Below are positions 6,447 to 13,426 of a DNA stretch of 34,188 nt, in pieces. Source of the DNA: Megamonas sp. UBA1796 (GTDB lineage: Bacteria; Bacillota; Negativicutes; Selenomonadales; Selenomonadaceae); NCBI GenBank assembly GCA_002319795.1, contig DCFU01000018.1, positions 1 to 34,188 of the forward strand. Reading direction: 5' to 3'. The position numbers were made by a program, and so were the translations under genes. How positions within the stretch are numbered: the stretch's first letter is position 1; each line of letters opens with the position of its first letter. A model generated the notes under the pieces. That model saw only the letters and a list, made by a program, of their open reading frames with translations, did no database searches and had not been told where the DNA came from.

Positions 6447-8378
6447 TTATATTGTATGTTTTGGATTTTCTAAAAATAACTTTAATACTGCTATAAAATC
6501 CACGAAAGAATTAACCTGTATCAAGGAATCGACTAATGTATGATTACTTGATATACATGAAAGGATATCAAAAATACTCGTAATTTCATCCTTATTTTTA
6601 CCTGTAAATCCTATATAGAGTACTAATTTAACAATCCCTCCATCAAACCATTTGATACCTTTTTCAAAAATAGAAATCGATATAAAATTTTTCTGTGAAA
6701 TAGCCTGTAATGGGTGTGGCATAGCTACAATATAGTCAAATCGTGTTGATTGCATTCTTTCTCTTTTACAAGTTAACCTGTAAAATTGCTGCTCATCTTT
6801 TATAAGTTCTAAACTTTTAAACTTTTTAGCACACTGTAATAAAAAAGTTCCTGCATTTTCATCCCCAATAATTTTTGCAAATAAGTTTTCTCTAAAAATG
6901 TTGTCAATGATTGTTTTGTTGCATAAATATGCTTTTATTTTACGAAGAGATGCTGCATTCAAATCAAAAGATATCCTTAAATATGGTTTGATAAATGCTT
7001 CTCCTAAATTTTCTGTAGATAAAATAAACTCTACTTGATCAAAGTCCACCTGATCCATCTCATAAGGAGAATAAATCCCAACAATATTAACCCACATAGA
7101 AAAATGTGATAATATTTCATTTTTTAACAAAAGGGCTCTACCTGTACGTGTTTCAGTAATGATAATAAGTTTTGGCAAACTCTTCCTTATTTTAGCACTT
7201 TCAATCATGGCCCCAAAATGAACTGCAACATAACAAACCTCGATATCATTCAGTTTCCCATGCAGCATATTTTCAAAATCTTTTTTATAAAGCATAGCCA
7301 TTTCATATGCTAAGACAAAACGTTTTCGCATCATTTCAACAATGCCCGTGCCATCTACATTCAACTTAAATTTTAATCTCTCTAAGATTCCCAAAGTATG
7401 AATATACAAAGCATTATATTCATCGTGCTGCACATCCAAACAAATATCAAAAGATTTTTGCAAATCGTTATATAGTACAGTTAAAAAGCTTTCTACTAAA
7501 GTAGATTTATATCGAATGGTACCATTATTTAATAAACAAAAACTTAAATATTGAATTTCTTCTTCTGGCAACGAAATAAAAAATTTCTCCTCTAAAAAAT
7601 CAGCAATATTCAATGCCAGTTGATATTCTCTTCGCTGCGTTAAATGCTCTGACTCAAAATGTTCAATTTTAAATCCAGATTTTGTCCGATTGATAATGAT
7701 GATAATATGAATCAACAAATTAGTGATTCCAATTCCAATAAGATCATAATAATAGTCTTTAAATATTTTCACGAAATAATCCGCCAAAACTTTCATGTCT
7801 GAATATGTTATTGTACTATCTTTAAATAAATTATTGTACGATTCAATGGAGAATAAATCTAAGTTAATATATTTAGACAAAGTTGCTCGAAGCGTTCTTT
7901 CTGTTCCTTGAATTTTTATACCACAATTTGGTTTACTTAAAATCTCAAGATTTTCTTTGTACAAAATATTTTTAACAATTTTTAAATCATTATTTAAAGT
8001 AGACACCGAAACATTTAACAATTCTGCCAGATCTTCTACTATGACAAAATTTTTTCGAGTAAGTAAATATTGTATCAGCACTAAAATTCTATCATTTTGT
8101 ATATTTAAGTCTATTGACAATCCTTTATTATTATAGTGATTAAACAAGCAATTATTGATAATCAAAACTGAATATCCTGTACGATTTTGTACTAAAACCT
8201 GTATTCCAATTTTCTTTTCCAAACCCTTTATGGTCTTTATGTCTTCTTTGACAGTACGCTGTGAAACCCCTAAAGTTAAAGCTAGTTGTGCACTAGTAAG
8301 AAAATTTCCTTCTAATAGATAAGCAACAATTTTTTCTTGTCGTTTACTTAATTTTGCATCAAAGTTCAAATTGTCCAT
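6447..8378 (-). CDS. PRD-containing PTS-controlled transcriptional activator (BglG/MtlR/LicR-like) of the RLP operon
   Basis: A 643-residue regulator. Domains in order: N-terminal HTH (LTSAQLALTLGVSQRTVKED), second HTH (FVIVEDLAELLNVSVSTLN), two PRDs (PRD1 with LLIHII and PRD2 with CYVAVHFG), a degenerate EIIB-like domain and a C-terminal EIIA-like domain with the His in VAMPHPLQ (about H555). The EIIB-like loop reads IIITETRTGRALLL, so the phospho-accepting Cys is absent and the loop is shortened. The start at 8378 follows AAGGGGTGGTGAG; the earlier in-frame ATG at 8411 has no such signal. Domain order is that of DNA-binding activators, not RNA antiterminators (no CAT domain). It leads the operon it presumably controls. 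Confidence 0.88.
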   Translation of the reverse strand: MDNLNFDAKLSKRQEKIVAYLLEGNFLTSAQLALTLGVSQRTVKEDIKTIKGLEKKIGIQVLVQNRTGYSVLIINNCLFNHYNNKGLSIDLNIQNDRILVLIQYLLTRKNFVIVEDLAELLNVSVSTLNNDLKIVKNILYKENLEILSKPNCGIKIQGTERTLRATLSKYINLDLFSIESYNNLFKDSTITYSDMKVLADYFVKIFKDYYYDLIGIGITNLLIHIIIIINRTKSGFKIEHFESEHLTQRREYQLALNIADFLEEKFFISLPEEEIQYLSFCLLNNGTIRYKSTLVESFLTVLYNDLQKSFDICLDVQHDEYNALYIHTLGILERLKFKLNVDGTGIVEMMRKRFVLAYEMAMLYKKDFENMLHGKLNDIEVCYVAVHFGAMIESAKIRKSLPKLIIITETRTGRALLLKNEILSHFSMWVNIVGIYSPYEMDQVDFDQVEFILSTENLGEAFIKPYLRISFDLNAASLRKIKAYLCNKTIIDNIFRENLFAKIIGDENAGTFLLQCAKKFKSLELIKDEQQFYRLTCKRERMQSTRFDYIVAMPHPLQAISQKNFISISIFEKGIKWFDGGIVKLVLYIGFTGKNKDEITSIFDILSCISSNHTLVDSLIQVNSFVDFIAVLKLFLENPKHTI

Positions 8379-8429
8379 CTCACCACCCCTTACTAAACTC
8401 ACAAAATCCATATTTTTTTGATAACTATG

Positions 8430-8435
8430 ATTATA
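8430..8435 (-). promoter_or_regulatory. Predicted -10 element of the RLP-PTS operon
   Basis: Minus-strand TATAAT at 8435-8430, about 52 bases upstream of the regulator start. No good -35 hexamer stands 16-18 bases upstream, which is usual for activator-dependent promoters. Confidence 0.5.
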
Positions 8436-8460
8436 CCTTGTTACAGAAAAAAATTAAGTC

Positions 8461-8497
8461 AGGAAATTTCACCTGTAAGTGAAATTTCCTGTTTTTT
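8461..8497. promoter_or_regulatory. Perfect 12-bp inverted repeat: operator or bidirectional terminator
   Basis: AGGAAATTTCAC (8461-8472), a 6-base spacer, then its exact complement GTGAAATTTCCT (8479-8490), followed on the plus strand by GTTTTTT. The dyad begins about 26 bases upstream of the predicted -10 box of the RLP operon, a position suited to an activator site. No plus-strand gene precedes it, so a plus-strand terminator would serve nothing visible. It could still be a terminator for minus-strand transcripts coming from nhaA. Confidence 0.5.
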
Positions 8498-8672
8498 AGG
8501 CCTTTATTTACAGCAAGTAAACAATATATAAACATAGCAACCGTTGATGTATGCTCAAAACACGAAGATTGTTAAAACGGCTGCTATTTTAAATACAGTT
8601 CCGCTGTATTTTTCACTTAGTCAAGTGCAAAATGACTTTAAACAAATACACAATTACCCAGAAAGCGCAAAG

Positions 8673-8706
8673 GAGCGGCGGTCTGTTTACATCCAGGCCG
8701 CCGCTC
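8673..8706. terminator. GC-rich hairpin downstream of nhaA
   Basis: GAGCGGCGG (8673-8681) pairs with CCGCCGCTC (8698-8706). Minus-strand transcription from nhaA reaches it about 90 bases after the stop; the following bases CTTTGCGCTTT form only a weak U-tract. An almost identical stem lies after the ferredoxin gene at 10122-10154. Confidence 0.5.
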
Positions 8707-8736
8707 ACAGGTTTTATGCAACAAAGAACGATTATT

Positions 8737-8784
8737 TGACTGTAACTACTAAAATCTGGCATCCAATCCAGCCAAATATAATTC
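8737..8784 (-). pseudogene. Probable remnant of a ferredoxin 3' end
   Basis: Between the nhaA stop and the hairpin at 8673-8706 the minus strand encodes IGCQILVVTVK-stop, resembling the C-terminus DGCPVSVITVE-stop of the intact ferredoxin at 10175-10363. About 22 of 32 nucleotides match over the last codons, and both copies are followed by the same GAGCGGCGG hairpin. No start or N-terminal cysteine motif remains. Confidence 0.4.
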
Positions 8785-8794
8785 ATCCGGAGAG

Positions 8795-9994
8795 TCATGA
8801 AATATTTTTAGTGGAAATACGTTTGAAGACCAGCGTGCCGATCAGCCCCGATAATAGGGACGCACAAATAATACTTAATTTGGCTGTCATCAGGATATGC
8901 GCATCTGAAAACGCTAAGAACGCGATAAACAAGGACATAGTAAAGCCTATCCCGCCTAATGAACCAGCGCCTAAAAAATGTCCAAGCCCAAGCTTTTCCG
9001 GCATTTTTATCCATTTAAGTCTTGTCAATACATAGACGCTCCCAAAAATCCCCAGTGGTTTTCCTATGCAGAGTCCCAGTAAAATGCCCAAGCCCACCGG
9101 TGTAAATATATGGCTGAATGCCGCAGTATCAATTGCCACGCCTGCATTTGCCAAAGCAAATAATGGCATGATAACATAGGAAGACCATTTTGTCAAGCGT
9201 GTTTCCAAGTGATGCAACATGGAATTTTTCCCTTCAGCAGGAATCAAGAACCCCAGCAGCACGCCTGCTATCGTCGGATGTATCCCCGCTTGCAAAAAAG
9301 CGTACCAGGCTATGATACCGCAAAAAACATAACTACTAATGAAGCGGACTTTCCACAGATTGAGCACTGCAGCCGCTGTCAGCGCCAGCCCGCCCGCCAG
9401 CAGCGCCAGCCAAGAAAGATTATTTGTATAAAAGAATGCGATCACCAGAATCGCCCCGAGATCGTCCACAATGGCTAAGGCGGTCAAAAATATAGCAATG
9501 CTGCGCGGTGCACTGCCGGCTGAAAAAGCGAGTACCCCGAGTGAAAAAGCGATATCCGTCGCCATGGGAATGCCCCATCCACCGATTGTGGGCTGATTCC
9601 AGTTGAAGCCTATATAAATCAGTGCCGGAAAAACCATACCACCAAGCGCAGCTACGATTGGCAAAACCGTAGCCGACAGGGATCGTAAATCGCCAAATAA
9701 AAACTCGCGTTTTATCTCCATGCCAATTACAAAGAAAAACACTGCCATAAGTCCGTCATTGATCGAATGCAGTACAGACATGGATAAACTCATATCCACT
9801 ATGCCAACGATAATCGTTTTGTGCAGCAGCGCTTCATAGCTGAAAAGCAAGGGTGAATTCGCCATAAGCAGCGCCAGAACTGCACAGAAGAACAGCAGCC
9901 TGCTGCTCGCTGTTTCATAGCGAAAAAATCTTAGAAAAGTATCCGTCAGTTGCTTTACACGCTCTATAATAATATGATTTGATTCTTTGCGCAC
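8795..9994 (-). CDS. nhaA: Na+/H+ antiporter NhaA
   Basis: A 399-residue inner-membrane antiporter exchanging external H+ for internal Na+. The conserved core is plain: GWGIPMATDIAFSLGVLAF and ALAIVDDLGAILVIAFFYT (the paired Asp of the ion site), INDGLMAVFFFVIGMEIKRE (pH-sensor region), and LGAGSLGGIGFTMSLFIA near the C-terminus. Length is typical (380-400). The start is a GTG at 9994 with GGAGGTGAAACC before it. It lies 180 bases downstream of the ferredoxin gene and in the same direction; a hairpin lies between them. Confidence 0.95.
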   Translation of the reverse strand: MRKESNHIIIERVKQLTDTFLRFFRYETASSRLLFFCAVLALLMANSPLLFSYEALLHKTIIVGIVDMSLSMSVLHSINDGLMAVFFFVIGMEIKREFLFGDLRSLSATVLPIVAALGGMVFPALIYIGFNWNQPTIGGWGIPMATDIAFSLGVLAFSAGSAPRSIAIFLTALAIVDDLGAILVIAFFYTNNLSWLALLAGGLALTAAAVLNLWKVRFISSYVFCGIIAWYAFLQAGIHPTIAGVLLGFLIPAEGKNSMLHHLETRLTKWSSYVIMPLFALANAGVAIDTAAFSHIFTPVGLGILLGLCIGKPLGIFGSVYVLTRLKWIKMPEKLGLGHFLGAGSLGGIGFTMSLFIAFLAFSDAHILMTAKLSIICASLLSGLIGTLVFKRISTKNIS

Positions 9995-10121
9995 GGTTTC
10001 ACCTCCGAAATGTCAATAGCCCGCATCCGCTGATAAAAACGTCTCAAGAGAAATGCATGGATAAAATAAAATCATGTACCACTTACTTCCGGTAAAACAG
10101 CAGCCCGGAAAATCAGAAAGG

Positions 10122-10154
10122 AGCGGCGGCCTGATAAAAACGGCCGCCGCTCAT
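10122..10154. terminator. GC-rich hairpin downstream of the ferredoxin gene
   Basis: GAGCGGCGGCC and GGCCGCCGCTC form a perfect 11-bp stem around a TGATAAAAAC loop, about 20 bases past the ferredoxin stop on the minus strand. It is followed by CTTTCTGATTTT on that strand. A near copy of the stem lies after nhaA. Confidence 0.55.
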
Positions 10155-10174
10155 GGATTGACAGTAAGGAACCA

Positions 10175-10363
10175 TCATTCGACTGTAATTACCGAAACGG
10201 GACAACCATCCCGCGCTTCCACAGCTTTGCCTTCTGCCTCTGTGGGAACATTCTCTTCATAGACTTCCGCTACGCCGTCATCTGCCAGCCGAAAAACTTC
10301 CGGGCAGGTTTCCGCGCACAGCCCGCAGGAGATACAACCACTTCTGTCCAGTTTTGCCTTCAT
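10175..10363 (-). CDS. Small 4Fe-4S ferredoxin
   Basis: A 62-residue single-cluster ferredoxin: CISCGLCAETCPEVF supplies three cluster cysteines plus the CP motif, and a distal Cys in DGCPVSV completes the [4Fe-4S] site. This is the Clostridium/Thermotoga-type monocluster fold, a soluble low-potential electron carrier. AAAGGGTGAGAG precedes the ATG. It is 40 bases after the cupin gene and probably cotranscribed with it. Confidence 0.92.
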   Translation of the reverse strand: MKAKLDRSGCISCGLCAETCPEVFRLADDGVAEVYEENVPTEAEGKAVEARDGCPVSVITVE

Positions 10364-10403
10364 AAATCTCTCACCCTTTCAAAATGAATGGAGTATATAG
10401 TTA

Positions 10404-10745
10404 TTACCGGGGAAATACAACGGTTAACATCATCTTGAATTTTCCATCTGCCGCTACGGCATGCGCGATTCCCGCGGGCATGACAATCGTTTTGCCCTCC
10501 GCCAGTGAAAACGTCTGGCCACCAATGGTAATGTGCGCACTCCCGGCGAGAATCGTCACCATGGCATCGCCATTCGAAGAATGCGAGCTGATTTCTTCAT
10601 TTTCATCGAAAGCGAACAGGGTAATGCTCACGGCATCGTTCTGTGCCAGAGTCCGGCTGACGACCTGCCCCGGCTGGTATTCAACCAGGGAGGATAGTTC
10701 CAGGGGACTCTCGAGGGCAATATTCTTCAAATAATGGATTTCCAT
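10404..10745 (-). CDS. Cupin-domain protein
   Basis: A 113-residue single-cupin protein. Motif 1 is seen as SSHSSNGDAMVTILAGSAHITIGG and motif 2 as GKTIVMPAGIAHAVAA. The first motif keeps one His (ISSHSS) and the second keeps a His (AGIAHAV), so metal binding is possible but not certain. Such small cupins act as sensors or isomerase-like accessory proteins; no function can be assigned. Followed by the ferredoxin gene in the same direction. Confidence 0.8.
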   Translation of the reverse strand: MEIHYLKNIALESPLELSSLVEYQPGQVVSRTLAQNDAVSITLFAFDENEEISSHSSNGDAMVTILAGSAHITIGGQTFSLAEGKTIVMPAGIAHAVAADGKFKMMLTVVFPR

Positions 10746-11055
10746 ACTTTGCGCCGCCTTTCTTTCGCCATCTTGATACTACTCTAAAACCAGATCCTTT
10801 CCCCGCCAATTCCCGAAATAGGATACGAGGAGACTCCTGCCACACTATTTATGTTAATACATATATATTTCTATATATTATGGCTTTCCCCTGCAATTTC
10901 AAACGAAATTTATAAGCTCTCAGCGCAGACAGCAAAGGCCTAACCTTACAGCCAGCTGGATGGGAAAATGACCAAAGCAGACCACTGCTGCGTTATATAT
11001 AGAATAGTGCACGAACGACCTGCTTATTATATGTCCTGTCAACATCCACTTGTAT
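10746..11055. other. 310-base intergenic region
   Basis: Lies between the cupin start and the end of the QueG-like gene, both minus strand, so it should hold the cupin-ferredoxin promoter. An AT-rich stretch (10850-10885) is present but I see no clear -35/-10 pair, no strong terminator hairpin and no convincing small ORF. Confidence 0.5.
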
Positions 11056-11898
11056 TCATTGATCTTCATCTAAAGGATGGCCACCATATTTGCGCATATG
11101 CCGCCAAGACCGATATATCGGATTATCCGGTTCCTGTGCGAAAGCTTGTTTTTCATTGAAGTAGACTTGTATATTCGAGCTTTGGAACAGCTTCCGGTCT
11201 TCGCCTACGGGACATACTTTGATACAGGAACCGCATGGATTGCGAAAAGCCTGCCGCAGTCTTTTCCCGTTCCTGGCGCAGGCATGTTTGTCCATCTCAC
11301 CGCAACGAGCTTCTTTGTCTCCCGCAAAAGCCTGGCTGGGACAGATTTTTTTGCATAACTGACATTTGATGCACAAATCCTCCACCAGCATCGGATCACC
11401 GCCCAGTTCAAGCGAGGTGAGCACCGAGACAAGGCGTACACGCGGCCCAAATTGTTTTGTCAGCAAGGTATGGTTCCATCCTATTGTACCAAGTCCGGCA
11501 TAGTATCCAGCCCAGACATGGGAAAAAACCGCCACCGGCTGCTCAAACAAAAGTTCAAAATCGCCATAGCCGTCGCGGCAGATATTGATTGCGGCATGGC
11601 CCTGCCGGTTGAGGAAAGCTGCCAAACGATACGCTGCTTCATCCAAGAGTTTATTGGTAATGCTATATTGTTCTCTGCCTATCTCGGCCGGAGCAGCTTC
11701 AAGGATGGGCAGCCAAACGGGAACGCCCAAAACAATAACCGTTTTGCATAACGGCCAAATATTAGCGGGATAAAATTCCGTCGGCAAATCACCATATTGC
11801 TGCCACCGGTCAACCGGAGCATATCCTACGAACTCCATCCCTAAGCGGAAAGCTTCCTGGGTAATAGTTTCTTTGGTCAGGCTGCTGTTTGTCTCCAT
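11056..11898 (-). CDS. QueG-like double 4Fe-4S cluster protein
   Basis: A 280-residue protein related to epoxyqueuosine reductase (COG1600). The C-terminal half carries a ferredoxin-like pair of clusters: CIKCQLCKKICP and, later, CGSCIKVCPVGED. The N-terminal half (GMEFVGYAPVDRW, VIVLGVPVWLPILE, YYAGLGTIGWN) matches the cobalamin-binding region of that family. It is shorter than QueG (about 350-380) and lacks the HEAT-repeat tail, so it is likelier one of the QueG-like paralogues of anaerobes acting in reductive dehalogenase-like or redox chemistry than the tRNA enzyme itself. The ATG at 11898 has GGGAGG upstream. It follows nhaC by 16 bases. Confidence 0.82.
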   Translation of the reverse strand: METNSSLTKETITQEAFRLGMEFVGYAPVDRWQQYGDLPTEFYPANIWPLCKTVIVLGVPVWLPILEAAPAEIGREQYSITNKLLDEAAYRLAAFLNRQGHAAINICRDGYGDFELLFEQPVAVFSHVWAGYYAGLGTIGWNHTLLTKQFGPRVRLVSVLTSLELGGDPMLVEDLCIKCQLCKKICPSQAFAGDKEARCGEMDKHACARNGKRLRQAFRNPCGSCIKVCPVGEDRKLFQSSNIQVYFNEKQAFAQEPDNPIYRSWRHMRKYGGHPLDEDQ

Positions 11899-11914
11899 GA
11901 TAACCTCCCAATTT

Positions 11915-13231
11915 CTAATTGTCTTTAATTCCTGTTTTTATTGGCAATAGATTCGTTAAAGGTACGAGATAAAGATAAAATGCGTAGAATATGAATCCTG
12001 CATCCGCAGACAGCGCTGCGGCAGGGAACGCGCCTGCAATATTCCACGGAATCAGCGCGGATATTAGAATCACCGTATTTTCTAAGTCGACTGCTAGTTT
12101 GTATTTGCTTATATTCCGTGTTTCATAGCTTTTATAAGCGAATTGGTGGGTCAGCATCACAGCTAACGTTTGGTTGCAGCTGAATGCCGCCATGATGGTG
12201 CTCGAAAATATGGCCGCTGCGTATACCCCTGCTTTTTGGCTCAGCTTCTCAAAAACCAGCTCAATTTCCTTTAGCAAGCCAGTTCCGGCAAAAATCCCGG
12301 CATAGGTGGAAGAAATGAGGACAATGAGCGCCACCTGCAGCATGGAGTAAAGCCCGCCGCCTTGTATGATGCGGGCAAAGAAGCTGTCGCTGCCCATGGT
12401 GTAGCCTGCAGCAATATAATACAGCATCCGGGACAATGGGATATGCTGCACTATACAGCCAATGAGTATGCCGGAAGCAATACTGATTCCCATTGAAATC
12501 TTTACGTCCATCCGAAATACGGCCAGCAGCAGGATAATGACAGCAGGAAACAGCACAACCGCATGCAAGTCAAAAGCATGCAGGATTTCATTTTCAATTT
12601 GATTATTATAAAAGGTCAACGGATGCAAATAAGACAGACAAATATAGCCTATGACAGACAGCGCAAATGGGAGGGCAGCCGTTCTCAGCATATTTTTGAT
12701 ATTGCTGTAAAGATTGGTACCGGTGATAACCGCTACAAGATTCGCACTGGAAGACATAGGAGAACATCGATCACCAAAATAAGCGCCCGCAATAATGGCG
12801 CCTGCTGCCACATTGATATCTACACCGCCGCTTTTCGCCAATACAATCAGTATAATGCCTATGGTGCCTGCTGTGCCAAAGGAAGTGCCCAGCAGGAAGG
12901 ACACCAGGCAGCTGAGCAGAAACGCGGATAATATGAAGTATTTTGCACTCATAAAAGCAATCGCATAATACACGATGAAGGAAATCGTGCCGCAGGCTCG
13001 CCAGACAGCCGTAATAGCACCAATCAGGACAAAGATTTCAATTACAACCAACGATTTCTTTGCGCCAGCCAGCATCATCCCCCATAAATTTTGCAAGGAA
13101 TATCCCCTGCGCCAGGATACAAAAATAAAACAGGCGAGCCCCAGCAGCAGCGGGTAAAGGATGGATATTCCCTGCGAAACAGCCCAAAGCAGGGAAATGA
13201 AAAAAACTATGAGTGCTGCTATTATATCCAA
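11915..13231 (-). CDS. NhaC-family Na+/H+ antiporter
   Basis: A 438-residue polytopic transporter of the NhaC/YfcC-like ion transporter superfamily. Signatures include GTSFGTAGTIGIILI, GAIIAGAYFGDRCSPMSSSANLVA and FSCNQTLAVMLTHQFAYKSYE. The usual NhaC role is electroneutral exchange of Na+ (or malate/lactate-coupled in some relatives). The start is a TTG at 13231: AAAGGAG lies 9 bases upstream and the protein then opens directly with a membrane helix (DIIAALIVFFISLLW); the longer ATG start would add a 48-residue basic extension with no signal. A possible promoter lies 35-60 bases upstream. Cotranscribed with the QueG-like gene. Confidence 0.85.
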   Translation of the reverse strand: MDIIAALIVFFISLLWAVSQGISILYPLLLGLACFIFVSWRRGYSLQNLWGMMLAGAKKSLVVIEIFVLIGAITAVWRACGTISFIVYYAIAFMSAKYFILSAFLLSCLVSFLLGTSFGTAGTIGIILIVLAKSGGVDINVAAGAIIAGAYFGDRCSPMSSSANLVAVITGTNLYSNIKNMLRTAALPFALSVIGYICLSYLHPLTFYNNQIENEILHAFDLHAVVLFPAVIILLLAVFRMDVKISMGISIASGILIGCIVQHIPLSRMLYYIAAGYTMGSDSFFARIIQGGGLYSMLQVALIVLISSTYAGIFAGTGLLKEIELVFEKLSQKAGVYAAAIFSSTIMAAFSCNQTLAVMLTHQFAYKSYETRNISKYKLAVDLENTVILISALIPWNIAGAFPAAALSADAGFIFYAFYLYLVPLTNLLPIKTGIKDN

Positions 13232-13265
13232 AAATATTCGTCTCCTTTGGCAATCGATTACATAA

Positions 13266-13294
13266 GATATAAAGCCGAACCGGATACTTGTTAA
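13266..13294 (-). promoter_or_regulatory. Predicted promoter of nhaC-queG-like unit
   Basis: Minus-strand TTAACA (13294-13289) and TATATC (13271-13266) with a 17-base spacer, 35 bases before the TTG start. Both hexamers deviate from consensus. Confidence 0.4.
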
Positions 13295-13426
13295 ACAAGG
13301 CACAGAGGATTTCGCCATTTTATGACAGCATTTTGAAAAGATGCGGTACAATGGATTCTTCATCAGCTGCCGCATGGATAAATGAAGCGATACAGATAGA
13401 TTGCAGGCAGTACGCCCGGGAAAATC

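Noticed and set aside
6447..8378. BglG-type RNA antiterminator
   Set aside because: There is no N-terminal CAT RNA-binding domain; two HTH domains indicate a DNA-binding activator.
8544..9035. 163-codon plus-strand open frame
   Set aside because: Runs through the nhaA 3' end antisense and across its downstream hairpin; no ribosome site and no recognisable domain.
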